Shown here one piece after another: positions 35,142 through 43,401 of a stretch of DNA of 64,000 nt. The DNA lies in the NCBI RefSeq assembly GCF_014268495.2, contig NZ_CP077087.1:1553501-1617500 (forward strand). Reading direction: 5' to 3'. Both the position numbers and the translations under genes were made by a program. Under the pieces are notes generated by a model. That model ran no database searches. It saw only the letters and a program-made list of their open reading frames with translations, and had not been told where the DNA came from. The first letter of the stretch is position 1. Every line of letters begins with the position of its first letter. This DNA comes from Pseudomonas monsensis (lineage in GTDB: Bacteria; Pseudomonadota; Gammaproteobacteria; Pseudomonadales; Pseudomonadaceae).

Positions 35142-35570
35142 ATGTCACTTTTTTACGCTGCCTCTACAGGTGGTTTTTACGATGACGCTGTACACAGCGT
35201 GATGCCGGATGATGTAGTAAAAATCACTGCGCAAATGCGCTCGGACCTGTTGCTGGGCGAGACCCGGTCATTAGTAATCGTTGCGGACGCAGACGGCAAC
35301 CCGGTGCTTGAGGCACCCGAGATTGATCTTGAGTCCCAAGCCCACCGAGAACGCATGTGGCGTGATGGCGAAATTGAAGACGTGAAGTGGCTGCGTGAGC
35401 GACATCGCGATGAACTCGAAATGTCCAGCGATACAACACTGACCAACGAGCAATATCAGGCGTTGCTGACTTATCTGAAGGACTTGCGTGATTGGCCACA
35501 GTCAGAACAGTTTCCGAATGAGCAGGCCCGTCCAGAACAACCTGATTGGATCGCTTTGCAAGTACGTTGA
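35142..35570 (+). CDS. Tail fibre assembly chaperone (Tfa) of the P2-like tailocin
   Basis: 142 residues, directly behind the fibre. N-terminal YAASTGGFYDDAVHSVMPDDVVKI is typical of Tfa proteins of Pseudomonas phages, and the C-terminal LTNEQYQALLTYLKDLRDWPQ is the canonical Caudo_TAP end. It folds or caps the C-terminal tip of the partner fibre. Its AT-richer composition matches the fibre tip, so tip and chaperone were likely acquired together. RBS CAGGAGATCAA. Confidence 0.93.
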   Translation: MSLFYAASTGGFYDDAVHSVMPDDVVKITAQMRSDLLLGETRSLVIVADADGNPVLEAPEIDLESQAHRERMWRDGEIEDVKWLRERHRDELEMSSDTTLTNEQYQALLTYLKDLRDWPQSEQFPNEQARPEQPDWIALQVR

Positions 35571-35650
35571 ACGCCCCGAATCCCGGGGCGTTTTCTTATC
35601 CGCTTAATACAACTCAACACCCGCCAAAGCCCCTCCCCACGAGGGGCTTT
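35571..35650 (+). terminator. Two terminator-like hairpins inside the operon, after Tfa
   Basis: ACGCCCCGAATCCCGGGGCGTTTTC at about 35570-35594 and AAAGCCCC/GGGGCTTT at about 35626-35650. Both have short T runs. They lie between the fibre module and the sheath-tube module although all genes point the same way. Confidence 0.65.
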
Positions 35651-35672
35651 CCCGTTTATGGAGAAACGAAAA

Positions 35673-35858
35673 ATGGCAACCCGCCAAACCTACACCGTGC
35701 TTGTCCCATTCCCCACCGGCGGTGGGCACTGGTCGAGCGTCGGTCAAGACCTTGATCTGCTCGACGTCGAGGCCAGTGCCTTGCACAGCGCCGGTCGACT
35801 GGAACTGAAAACCCCCACCACCCAGGCCAAAAAGGCCGCTGCCAAGAAGGCTGACTAA
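35673..35858 (+). CDS. Small tailocin protein before the sheath gene
   Basis: 61 residues from ATG 35673, preferred over 35658 because GGAGAAACGAAA stands at RBS distance. The first 45 residues look beta-rich (TYTVLVPFPTGGGHWSS, LDLLDVEASAL), the last 15 are Lys/Ala-rich (KKAAAKKAD). Function unknown. The second tail has a 60-residue protein (43219) in the same place with the same Lys/Ala tail, so a shared role in sheath or tube assembly is possible. It ends 2 bases before the sheath gene. Confidence 0.75.
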   Translation: MATRQTYTVLVPFPTGGGHWSSVGQDLDLLDVEASALHSAGRLELKTPTTQAKKAAAKKAD

Positions 35859-35860
35859 CT

Positions 35861-37027
35861 ATGGCTGAGGTTCTGAACTTCGAGCACAACGGCATTACCG
35901 TCAATGCCACCGAATCCCCCGAGGCCATGGGTGGCCTGGGTGACAACGTCATCGGTCTGGTCGGCACCGCGCCGAAAGCCGATCCGCTGATTCCGCGTAA
36001 CGCTCCGTTCCGCATCAACAGCTTCACCACCCATGCGCTGCTCGATCCGACCGGTTCGGAAGAGGGCACCCTGTACCACGCGGTTTACCAGATCCTCAAA
36101 GTGGTCAAGGTGCCGGTGTACGTGGTGATTGTCGAAGCGGGCGCGACCCCGGCTGACACCGTTAACGCGGTGATCGGCGGCGTCGATCCAGCCACCGGCC
36201 GCAAGCTCGGTCTGGCCGCGCTGGGCAGTGTCCCGGAAGACCTGACCATCATCGGCGCGCCGGGCTTCACCGGCACCAAAGCGGTGGCCAGCGAGTTCGC
36301 CTCGTTCGGCAAGCGCATCAAGGCCCGTGTGGTGCTGGATGGCAAGGATGCCTCGGTCGCCGATCAAGTGACCTACAGCCAGGAACTGGGCGGTGCGGAT
36401 CTCGGTTTCGACCGTTGCCTGGTGGTGCACAACATGCCGGCCGTGTACTCGAAAGCAGCGAAGAAAAATGTCTTCCTCGCACCATCCAGCCTGGCGATTG
36501 CCGCGCTGGCCAAGGTCAAGCAGTGGGAGAGCCCGGGCAACCAGGTGACCTACGCCGAAGACGTGTCGCGGGTCGTTGAATACAACATCCTCGACACCTC
36601 CACCGAAGGCGATCTGCTCAACCGCTACGGCGTCAGCTACTACGCCCGCACCGTGCTTGGCGGCTTCTCGCTGCTGGGTAACCGCTCGATCACCGGCAAG
36701 TTCATCAGCTACGTCGGCCTCGAAGATGCGATCAGCCGCAAGCTGGTCAAGGCCGGCCAGAAAGCCATGGCCAAGAACCTGACCAAGTCCTTCATGGATC
36801 AAGAGGTCAAGCGCATCAACGACTGGCTGCAAACCCTGGTCGCCGACGAAACCATTCCTGGCGGCCGCGTCTATCTGCACCCGGAACTCAACAGCGTCGA
36901 GAAGTACAAGAACGGCACCTGGTACGTGGTCATCGACTACGGCCGTTACGCGCCGAACGAACACATGGTTTATCAACTCAACGCCCGCGATGAAATCATC
37001 GAGCAGTTCCTGGAGGACGTTCTCTAA
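35861..37027 (+). CDS. Contractile tail sheath protein, P2-like (gpFI)
   Basis: 388 residues of the phage sheath family: FEHNGITVNATESPEAMGGLG near the N-terminus, IVEAGATPADTVNAVIGG, KRIKARVVLDGKD, and the C-terminal WYVVIDYGRYAPNEHMVYQLN that makes the inter-subunit beta handshake. Contraction of this sheath drives the tube through the target envelope. Overlaps the tube gene by one base. Confidence 0.95.
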   Translation: MAEVLNFEHNGITVNATESPEAMGGLGDNVIGLVGTAPKADPLIPRNAPFRINSFTTHALLDPTGSEEGTLYHAVYQILKVVKVPVYVVIVEAGATPADTVNAVIGGVDPATGRKLGLAALGSVPEDLTIIGAPGFTGTKAVASEFASFGKRIKARVVLDGKDASVADQVTYSQELGGADLGFDRCLVVHNMPAVYSKAAKKNVFLAPSSLAIAALAKVKQWESPGNQVTYAEDVSRVVEYNILDTSTEGDLLNRYGVSYYARTVLGGFSLLGNRSITGKFISYVGLEDAISRKLVKAGQKAMAKNLTKSFMDQEVKRINDWLQTLVADETIPGGRVYLHPELNSVEKYKNGTWYVVIDYGRYAPNEHMVYQLNARDEIIEQFLEDVL

Positions 37028-37533
37028 TGTTTACCAACCGCGTAAGACAGGCCATCGCGGCCACCCTGCAAGGCCTGCCGCTGTCGGCGACCGTGGAGGA
37101 ATTCACCCCGCCGAAAATCGACTTCGACATGGAGAGCATGACGGGCGGGCGCTTCATCGTTGAGGAAATGGCCAAGAGCGCCAAGCCACTGAATGCTCAG
37201 ATCAAGCTGCAGGGCACGGGCGCCGAAGTGTTGCTCGCCATGGGTGTGAAATTGGGCGACGACATTCTGCTGAACGTGCGTGAAGCCGGTCAGGATCAGG
37301 ACGGCAACACCTGGTTCACCTATCACACCATCGGCGGCAAGCTCAAAACCATGGGTGAGGACGCCATCAAAATGGGTGGCAAAGCCCTGACGACGCTGGA
37401 CTTCTCCTGCCGTACCTACAACCGCCTGGAAAACGGCATCCCGGTGATCGACATCGACGTGCGCACCCAGAAGTTCGTGCTCAACGGCGTCGACATCCTC
37501 GGTGATGCCCGTCGTGCGGTGCTGATGCCGTAA
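37027..37533 (+). CDS. Tail tube protein, P2-like (gpFII)
   Basis: 168 residues; tube family with the PKIDFDMESMTGGRF segment near residues 30-45 and a C-terminal DFSCRTYNRLENGIPVIDIDV. Hexamer rings stack into the rigid inner tube. Immediately downstream comes a REPIN, then the tail chaperone gene. Confidence 0.95.
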   Translation: MFTNRVRQAIAATLQGLPLSATVEEFTPPKIDFDMESMTGGRFIVEEMAKSAKPLNAQIKLQGTGAEVLLAMGVKLGDDILLNVREAGQDQDGNTWFTYHTIGGKLKTMGEDAIKMGGKALTTLDFSCRTYNRLENGIPVIDIDVRTQKFVLNGVDILGDARRAVLMP

Positions 37534-37560
37534 GCCACGGCTGAAGGCAATCACCAAACC

Positions 37561-37652
37561 CTGTGGGAGCGAGCTTGCTCGCGAAGGCGTCAAGTCAGTC
37601 GACAGCAATGTTGCATGCCACTCCGCTTTCGCGAGCAAGCTCGCTCCCACAG
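37561..37652. repeat. REPIN copy inside the P2-like tail operon
   Basis: Inverted REP units CTGTGGGAGCGAGCTTGCTC and its complement ending CTCGCTCCCACAG, about 35 bases apart, between tube and chaperone genes. Confidence 0.9.
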
Positions 37653-37684
37653 TGGATCTTTACGAATCACCAAGGAATTCATAC

Positions 37685-38266
37685 ATGTCGTGGATGCCAC
37701 CCCAGCATGACCTGCTGTCGCCGATCACCGGCGATGACGGCGCGCAGATCGAGCAGATCCAGCTCAAGCCACTGTTCTACGCCGCACAAAAAGAAGCACT
37801 GGAACGCGCCGGCGATGATGAAGACGATCAGTTCTTCGAACTGGCGCTGCTCGCCACTGGCCTGTCGGTCAAGGAACTCGATCAGCTCAAACGCCCGGAT
37901 TACGTGAGCATTGCCCAGTACGTGCACGAGATGTCGACTCGTCCGGCGTCGTACTTTCTGGAGCAGGTCGAGGACGCGGAAAAGTCCGCCGATCCTGACC
38001 AGGTGCAACTGCTGCAACCGCTTGCCGTGACCGGCCGCACCGTGACCTCGCTGTCGCTGGAAATGCCCGCGCTGCGCGCCACCAAAGTGATGAAAAAACT
38101 GAAAACGGCCAAGGAACGCGCCGAGTTCATCACCGCCCACTGCACCGGTCTGATGATCCCCGATCTGGCCCACTTGAGCGTCCCTGACTGGACGCAATTG
38201 CAGGTGCGCATCGACGATTTTTTAAACCAGCCGGCGGCCTACTTTCGGAACGCGACATCGAAGTAA
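37685..38266 (+). CDS. Tail assembly chaperone E (P2 gpE-like)
   Basis: 193 residues from ATG 37685 with RBS AAGGAATTC (the frame extends upstream to 37652 through REP-derived sequence, which is not credible). N-terminal QHDLLSPITGDDGAQIEQIQLKPL is typical of gpE. Such chaperones coat the tape measure during tube assembly. A slippery run near the 3' end gives a longer product (separate entry). TMP follows. Confidence 0.9.
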   Translation: MSWMPPQHDLLSPITGDDGAQIEQIQLKPLFYAAQKEALERAGDDEDDQFFELALLATGLSVKELDQLKRPDYVSIAQYVHEMSTRPASYFLEQVEDAEKSADPDQVQLLQPLAVTGRTVTSLSLEMPALRATKVMKKLKTAKERAEFITAHCTGLMIPDLAHLSVPDWTQLQVRIDDFLNQPAAYFRNATSK

Positions 38267-38388
38267 TCCTCGATATCGTCCCGCTCATTTACCCGGTAAG
38301 TGAAGCGGAGATTCTGGAATGGGACGCCGAAAAGGCGTTGCGCCGCTACGACATAGCGATCACTCGCCTTGGCGTGAAACAGGAGTAG
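37685..38388 (+). CDS. Frameshift product E-E' (gpE+E' chaperone fusion)
   Basis: At 38218-38227 the zero frame reads GAT-TTT-TTA-AAC, which contains the slippery heptamers T-TTT-TTA and T-TTA-AAC. A -1 slip opens a frame that continues without a stop to TAG at 38386-38388, adding about 53 residues (PAGGLLSERDIEVILDIVPL, then a WDAEKALRRYDIAITRLG end). The fusion would be about 234 residues and ends just before the tape-measure start. P2 makes E+E' the same way; here it is inferred from the slippery site and the open frame. Confidence 0.85.
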
Positions 38389-38394
38389 AGCGGC

Positions 38395-40860
38395 ATGGCA
38401 AACACATCGTTTTCGCTGATGTACGCCGCGCAAACGGGCGGCGCGGGTTCCGGGTTGTCGGCAGGGGGATCGGCCACAGACAGCCTGATCAAACCACTGT
38501 CCGAACTGAAAGAGGCGCTGCTCACGGCCAGCCTGGACATCCGCAGTCTGGTGCGTGAACAGATCAAACTCGGCGCCGTTGTCCGGGGGCTGAACACGGC
38601 CCTGGCATCGTTCAAGGTGCCAATGGTAACTGCCGCGCCGGCGGCTGGCGGCGAGAGCAAGTCAAAGCTCAAGGCTGAGATTGAACAACGCTCGCCTCCG
38701 GCCTACCTGCAATCGGCCATGGCCCTGGAAACCGCCATGGCCCAGATCAAGCAGGTTCAAGGCCTGACTGGCGACCTCGACACAATGTCGAAAGCCAACC
38801 TCAAACTGGCCACCGACAAACGAGTTGCCGGCAGTGGGGCGACGGTCGTGGATCTGGTGCAGGTCGAAGTCGCGGCTGGCCGATCCGGGATTGGCGCGGG
38901 TCTCAAGGGCACCGACAAGGAACAGGTGCTGCTGGACTTTGCCCAGGATGCAGCGGTCAATGCGGCGGCATTCGGCATCAGCCTGAAGTCGGCCGGTGAA
39001 ATGCTGTCGGCCTGGCAAGTGTCGATGAAACTGGATCGCACTCAAGGTCAGCAGCTGGCCGATGCGACTCAGCATCTGGGCAACAGCGGACTGAATGCGA
39101 CGGCTGCCGACATCGGCTCGGTCGTGCAGCAAACCGGCGAGTCGGCCGTTGCAGTGGGGATCCTGCCCGAGCAGTTGGCGGCGCTGTCAGCCGCGTTGCT
39201 CAACGCTGATGTCGACAAGGCCGGTGCCGGCGCGACGGTGAAAAGTATCAGCGCAGCCCTGGGCAAAGGTACCCAAGGCTCGGCGGCCGAGCAGTCGGCG
39301 TGGAAGGCGTTGGGCCTTGATCCCGGCAAGTTGACCGAAAACGTACCGGACAACCTTGTCAAAGCGTTGGTGGCATTGAAGCAACAACCGGCACAGCAGC
39401 AAGCAGCACTGATCAAGACACTTTTCAGTGGCGACGACGGTGTACGCAAACTGCTGGCGAAACCCGAAGACCTGCAAAAAGCGTTTTCGCTGGTCGCGCC
39501 GGCCACACTGGAAGGAACGTCGACGCTTGTGTCCTCGCAAGCGACCCGGAGCAGCCTCGTATCGCCATTCAAGGGTGAGGGGGGCGTGCTCCAGTGGATG
39601 GGCAAACCCGGCGAGGCACAGACGCCGCTTTCATTGCTCAAGCCCAATGATCCACTGACACCGGCTTACAGCGGCGCGATTGAACGCAGCGCCGAGCCTG
39701 CGGGCAAAGATCCTCAGCGAAGCTGGAATGCGTTCGATGCCAGTCTCAATCGTCTGATCACGGCGTTAGCGCCGGATGCGACCGGCACGCTGGACTCGCT
39801 GACGAATATGACTAATGGCGTGGCCGATATGGCTGAAGCCCATCCCAAGACCTCGACGGCGTTGGCCCTTGCGGGCGTTGGACTGTCGGCCATCGTGGTG
39901 GCGGTGATGGCCAAGGCATTCGGCAACTTCACCGACAAACTGCTCAAGGGTGTCGCTTCAAAATTGCCGCTCGGTCTTGGCGGTTTGATTGCCGATATTG
40001 AAGACCCGAAAGCCAAGAAAACGTCTGCCGGAAATGGCGCGGGCCATGACTGCTGCTGCAAACCGCTGGGCGGCGGGACGGGTGACAGACTCAAGCCTCG
40101 CCGGTCAAGCATCAAGCCTCGAGTCCGACGTGAACAAACCGGTCAAGGTGCGAAAAGCCCCCGTACGGTGACCCCTCGGCCACCACGGATCAGTGCACCA
40201 TTGGCACCACCCGTTCTGCCCCGCATGTCCGGCACGTACTGGCCGGGAACCATGACGGCATTTGCAGGCTCATCAGCCGTCAGTCCTGCACCGGCCGCTT
40301 CACTGTCCGGTTCTTACGCCAGGGCAGGCAGACTGCTTGCCAAACGGGCACCGCCGCTGCGGTTGCTCAGTGCCGGATATGAAATGGTCACCGGCGTCAT
40401 GAAGGGCGATAAGCGTGCCGTCGTGTCGTCCGGTGCCTCGTTGGCAGGGTCTTCTGCTGGGGCCGCCGTCGGTGCAGCACTTGGCACGTTGATTTTGCCC
40501 GGTGTGGGCACGGCAATTGGCGGGTGGCTCGGAAGCATGGCGGGGGGCGCGATCGGTGATTCCCTGGGCGACAAGCTAGGGACACAAGTCGATCGTCTCG
40601 GCTCACCTGCACAGGTCAGCAAAGACCTTATCGCGACCTCGGCGATTTCCACGATCCCCGGGGCATCTGCCACCACAGCCGCCAGCCAGCCGGTCACGTT
40701 CAACTCAACCATTAACATCAATGGTCAGGACCAGACCAGCGCCCAGGCACTGGCCAATCTGGTGGTGCAAACAACCATGGGGCAATTGGGCCAGATCATG
40801 CCGATCAATCCCCTCGCCACTCGACGTGACGCAGCCCTGACCGATGGAGTCGCCACATGA
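38395..40860 (+). CDS. Tape measure protein, P2-like (gpT)
   Basis: 821 residues. N-terminal helical region, a TP901-type core (LLDFAQDAAVNAAAFGISLKSAGE onwards), a membrane-like segment (STALALAGVGLSAIVVAVMAKAFG), a basic Pro/Arg-rich linker with an odd HDCCCK motif at about residue 552, and a Gly-rich C-terminal hydrophobic stretch (GAAVGAALGTLILPGVGTAIGG). Length sets the tail length. It overlaps gpU by 4 bases. The Cys-triplet linker is unusual but the frame stays open on both sides. Confidence 0.93.
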   Translation: MANTSFSLMYAAQTGGAGSGLSAGGSATDSLIKPLSELKEALLTASLDIRSLVREQIKLGAVVRGLNTALASFKVPMVTAAPAAGGESKSKLKAEIEQRSPPAYLQSAMALETAMAQIKQVQGLTGDLDTMSKANLKLATDKRVAGSGATVVDLVQVEVAAGRSGIGAGLKGTDKEQVLLDFAQDAAVNAAAFGISLKSAGEMLSAWQVSMKLDRTQGQQLADATQHLGNSGLNATAADIGSVVQQTGESAVAVGILPEQLAALSAALLNADVDKAGAGATVKSISAALGKGTQGSAAEQSAWKALGLDPGKLTENVPDNLVKALVALKQQPAQQQAALIKTLFSGDDGVRKLLAKPEDLQKAFSLVAPATLEGTSTLVSSQATRSSLVSPFKGEGGVLQWMGKPGEAQTPLSLLKPNDPLTPAYSGAIERSAEPAGKDPQRSWNAFDASLNRLITALAPDATGTLDSLTNMTNGVADMAEAHPKTSTALALAGVGLSAIVVAVMAKAFGNFTDKLLKGVASKLPLGLGGLIADIEDPKAKKTSAGNGAGHDCCCKPLGGGTGDRLKPRRSSIKPRVRREQTGQGAKSPRTVTPRPPRISAPLAPPVLPRMSGTYWPGTMTAFAGSSAVSPAPAASLSGSYARAGRLLAKRAPPLRLLSAGYEMVTGVMKGDKRAVVSSGASLAGSSAGAAVGAALGTLILPGVGTAIGGWLGSMAGGAIGDSLGDKLGTQVDRLGSPAQVSKDLIATSAISTIPGASATTAASQPVTFNSTININGQDQTSAQALANLVVQTTMGQLGQIMPINPLATRRDAALTDGVAT

Positions 40861-41240
40861 AACAACAAATGGCCTTGGGCAGTTTCATCTTTGGCCTGTC
40901 ACGCGGCTTTGCCTACAGCAGTTTTCTGCGCAAGTCCGACGGCGGCTGGACGGAACTGCAGATTCTCACCAGCAAACCCAAGTCCCATCAAATTGGCCAG
41001 AAACCCGAAACCCTGACCATCACCGGTAAATCAATGTACGCGGTGGCCATGGATCGGCTGGATGAGCTGCGGGCGCTGCAAGCCCTTCGAGTGCCGCTAC
41101 CGCTGATTGATGGCATCGGCCGTAATTGGGGCCTGTGGCGAATCACCATGGTTCAGGAAACCCAGACCTGCGTCATCGATGATGGTACGGCGATGGTGGT
41201 CGACTGGACCCTTGAACTGGCGGAGTTCAACAATGCGTAA
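40857..41240 (+). CDS. Tail protein U (P2 gpU family)
   Basis: 127 residues; MALGSFIFGLSRGFAYSSF and the GGWTELQILTSKPKSHQIGQKPETLTITG-type block (shown in part) match gpU. Acts with X and D at the baseplate hub. ATG inside the tape-measure stop; overlaps gpX. Confidence 0.92.
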   Translation: MKQQMALGSFIFGLSRGFAYSSFLRKSDGGWTELQILTSKPKSHQIGQKPETLTITGKSMYAVAMDRLDELRALQALRVPLPLIDGIGRNWGLWRITMVQETQTCVIDDGTAMVVDWTLELAEFNNA

Positions 41241-41445
41241 GGTACGAAGCATGGCCGGTGATTCGGTGAATCTGTTGCTGTACCGCGAAACCGGTCGCAG
41301 CGATGACAGCGCCGAAGAAGCCCTGTGGAAACTCAACCCGACCCTGGCCGAACGTGGTCCGATTCTCCCGGCAGGTGTATGGGTGACGCTGCCGGAACTC
41401 GACAGCAAACCCGCTGCGATCAAACCGGTTCTGGCCTGGGACTAA
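41233..41445 (+). CDS. Tail protein X (P2 gpX family, LysM-like)
   Basis: 70 residues (MRKVRSMAGDSVNLLLYRE, then EEALWKLNPTLAERGPILPAGVWVTLPEL). It is the short LysM-like protein of P2-type baseplates. ATG 41233 overlaps the end of gpU by 8 bases; longer upstream frame is the shadow of gpU. Confidence 0.92.
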   Translation: MRKVRSMAGDSVNLLLYRETGRSDDSAEEALWKLNPTLAERGPILPAGVWVTLPELDSKPAAIKPVLAWD

Positions 41446-41454
41446 GGAGGTTGC

Positions 41455-42483
41455 ATGACACAGGGATTTACCCCGGCGATCGAAATCTACGGGGCCAACA
41501 AGGACCTGCTGAACCAGCGTCTGATCAGTTGGGAGCACGTTGATGCTGCCGGGATGGAGTCCGATCAACTGACACTGGTGATCGACCTGGAAGGCCTCGA
41601 AGGCTTGCCGACCCTGGGCGGAACCATCGGCCTGCGGGTGGGTTATCTGGAGTCCGGGCTGGTCGAAAAGGGCCAGTTCAAGGTGACTAGACTGACACCA
41701 ACGCTGTTCCCGCTGCGCCTGACGCTGGTCGCTACGGCCGCGCCATTCAGCGGCAAGGACGAAACCGGATTCAAGGAACGGCGTACGGCCAGTCATGGCC
41801 CCACCACCCTTGGCGCACTGTTTCGCGAACTGGTCTCGCGGCACGGTTTTTCGCCGCGCGTCGATCCTGAACTGGCGCTGATCCGGATTGCTCATGTCGA
41901 CCAGTCGAACGAGACCGACATGAGCTTTATCACGCGACTGGCAAAGAAGTATGACGCGGTGGCCAAACCGTTCAACAACCTCTACGTGCTGGCGAAACCG
42001 GCGCAGCTGAAAAACCTCTCGGGCCAGGTGATACCGGACGTCAGGCTGTCGGTGACCAGCAACAATCGACCGGGTGATCACGCCTTTATCAGCGCCACAC
42101 TGGAAGAGACTGCCCGCACCCAGAATCAGGGTTGCAAGACCAGCTTCTGGGACGGTGCTCTTGGCAAGCTGCAGGAGGTGATCACCGGTTCCGCACCCTA
42201 CAAGGTCATTCGCCAGAAACAGGCGAGTGAAGAAGAAGCCAAAGCCATCGGCGAAGCCGAAGTGCGCAAGATGCTGCGCGAAAAATACACGCTGAAGGTC
42301 ACCTGCCCGGGCGATCCGCTGCTGGCCGCCGAAGGCCTGTTGGTGCTCGATGACACCTGGCCGGACTTCATGCGCGGTCGCTGGTCGATCAAAAAGGTCA
42401 CCGCCAGCGGCAAGCGCGAGGAAAGCTATCGCTGCGTGATTGATGCCAGCTGTCTCGATCCCAAGGCTGAAGCCAAGGACTGA
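41455..42483 (+). CDS. Baseplate hub protein D (P2 gpD family)
   Basis: 342 residues. P2 gpD-like / T4 gp27-like hub: FTPAIEIYGANKDLLNQRLISWEHVDAAGMESDQ at the N-terminus (in part), HVDQSNETDMSFITRLAKKYDAVAKP, and a C-terminal LVLDDTWPDFMRGRWSIKKV. Strong RBS AAGGAGGTTGC. It closes the P2-like tail; in the R-pyocin cluster the lytic enzyme would follow, but here a REPIN and the second tail begin. Confidence 0.92.
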   Translation: MTQGFTPAIEIYGANKDLLNQRLISWEHVDAAGMESDQLTLVIDLEGLEGLPTLGGTIGLRVGYLESGLVEKGQFKVTRLTPTLFPLRLTLVATAAPFSGKDETGFKERRTASHGPTTLGALFRELVSRHGFSPRVDPELALIRIAHVDQSNETDMSFITRLAKKYDAVAKPFNNLYVLAKPAQLKNLSGQVIPDVRLSVTSNNRPGDHAFISATLEETARTQNQGCKTSFWDGALGKLQEVITGSAPYKVIRQKQASEEEAKAIGEAEVRKMLREKYTLKVTCPGDPLLAAEGLLVLDDTWPDFMRGRWSIKKVTASGKREESYRCVIDASCLDPKAEAKD

Positions 42484-42495
42484 CCACACATAGCC

Positions 42496-42586
42496 CTGTG
42501 GGAGCGAGCTTGCTCGCGAATGCAATCTGACATTCAAAGAGTCATCGACTGAAACACCGCTTTCGCGAGCAAGCTCGCTCTCACAG
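42496..42586. repeat. REPIN copy at the junction of the two tailocins
   Basis: CTGTGGGAGCGAGCTTGCTC and a complementary unit with one mismatch (CTCGCTCTCACAG), separated by 33 bases, exactly between gpD and the first Mu-like gene. Confidence 0.9.
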
Positions 42587-42637
42587 GTTTTTGCAGTGTT
42601 CTGCAGACCGCATTTCACTCAACTCTGGAACACCACC

Positions 42638-43222
42638 ATGAAGATCACCCCGATCCTCACGCAGCTGCGTGCGCAATGCCCTGGCCTTGCCAGCCACATT
42701 GCCGTTGGTGTCGATCTGGCCTCGCTGCAAGGCAACGCCGATCTGCCAACACCTTCGGCCCACGTGCTGCCAATCGCCGATGTGGCCAGCAACAGCACCG
42801 CGCAAAACCTCATCGCCCAACCAATCCGCGACCGCTTCGAAATCGTCCTCGCGCTTGACGCAACCGACGCTACAAAAGCGCTGGATCTGTTGCATGACCT
42901 GCGCGCCGAGCTGTGGCGCGCACTGGTCGGGTTCAAGCCGGGCGACGGTTACGGCGCCATCGTCTATGACGGCGGCGAAATGGTCTCGATCAACAGCAGT
43001 CGCGGGTTCTACCGGCTGCGCTTTTTTGCCGAGTTCCAGCTCGGCCGCAATCTGCCGAGTCAGCCTGCGGAGAGTTGGCACGAACGCGAACTGGACGGTT
43101 TGTCGTCCTTTACCGGGGCCACGGTTCGGGTCGATGCGATCGACCCGGCCGACCCCAACCTGAAACGCCCGGGCCCCGATGGGCGCGTGGAACTGACTTT
43201 CTCTGGAGACGTAACCCCATGA
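42638..43222 (+). CDS. Mu gp37-like protein (tail terminator candidate)
   Basis: 194 residues starting MKITPILTQLRAQCPGL. The core RFEIVLALDATDATKALDLL, VGFKPGDGYGAIVYDGGEMV and FYRLRFFAEFQLGR matches the gp37 family of Mu-like tails. It opens the second tail module. The ATG at 42638 is preceded by CTGGAACACC; the start at 42596 of the open frame lies in the REPIN flank. Overlaps the next gene by 4 bases. Confidence 0.85.
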   Translation: MKITPILTQLRAQCPGLASHIAVGVDLASLQGNADLPTPSAHVLPIADVASNSTAQNLIAQPIRDRFEIVLALDATDATKALDLLHDLRAELWRALVGFKPGDGYGAIVYDGGEMVSINSSRGFYRLRFFAEFQLGRNLPSQPAESWHERELDGLSSFTGATVRVDAIDPADPNLKRPGPDGRVELTFSGDVTP

Positions 43223-43401
43223 GCAAACGCATCACTGTGCTGCCGGTCATTGGCCGTGCCGTACCTGACCCGGAGGCGGGCGATCTGCTCCCGCTCGAAG
43301 GCCGTGAAGTGCTGGACAGCGCCTGGTGGCGCCGGCGTCTGGCCGACGGCGACATCACACTCAAAACCGCAAAAGCGGCTAAACCACAGGGAGCCAAATA
43401 A
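43219..43401 (+). CDS. Mu gp38-like small protein (DUF2635 type)
   Basis: 60 residues: MSKRITVLPVIGRAVPDPE, LLPLEGREVLDSAWWRRRLADGDI, then a Lys/Ala-rich tail. Length, content and position directly before the sheath agree with gp38 of Mu-like phages. Overlaps both neighbours (ATGA at 43219; TAATG at 43399). Confidence 0.88.
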   Translation: MSKRITVLPVIGRAVPDPEAGDLLPLEGREVLDSAWWRRRLADGDITLKTAKAAKPQGAK

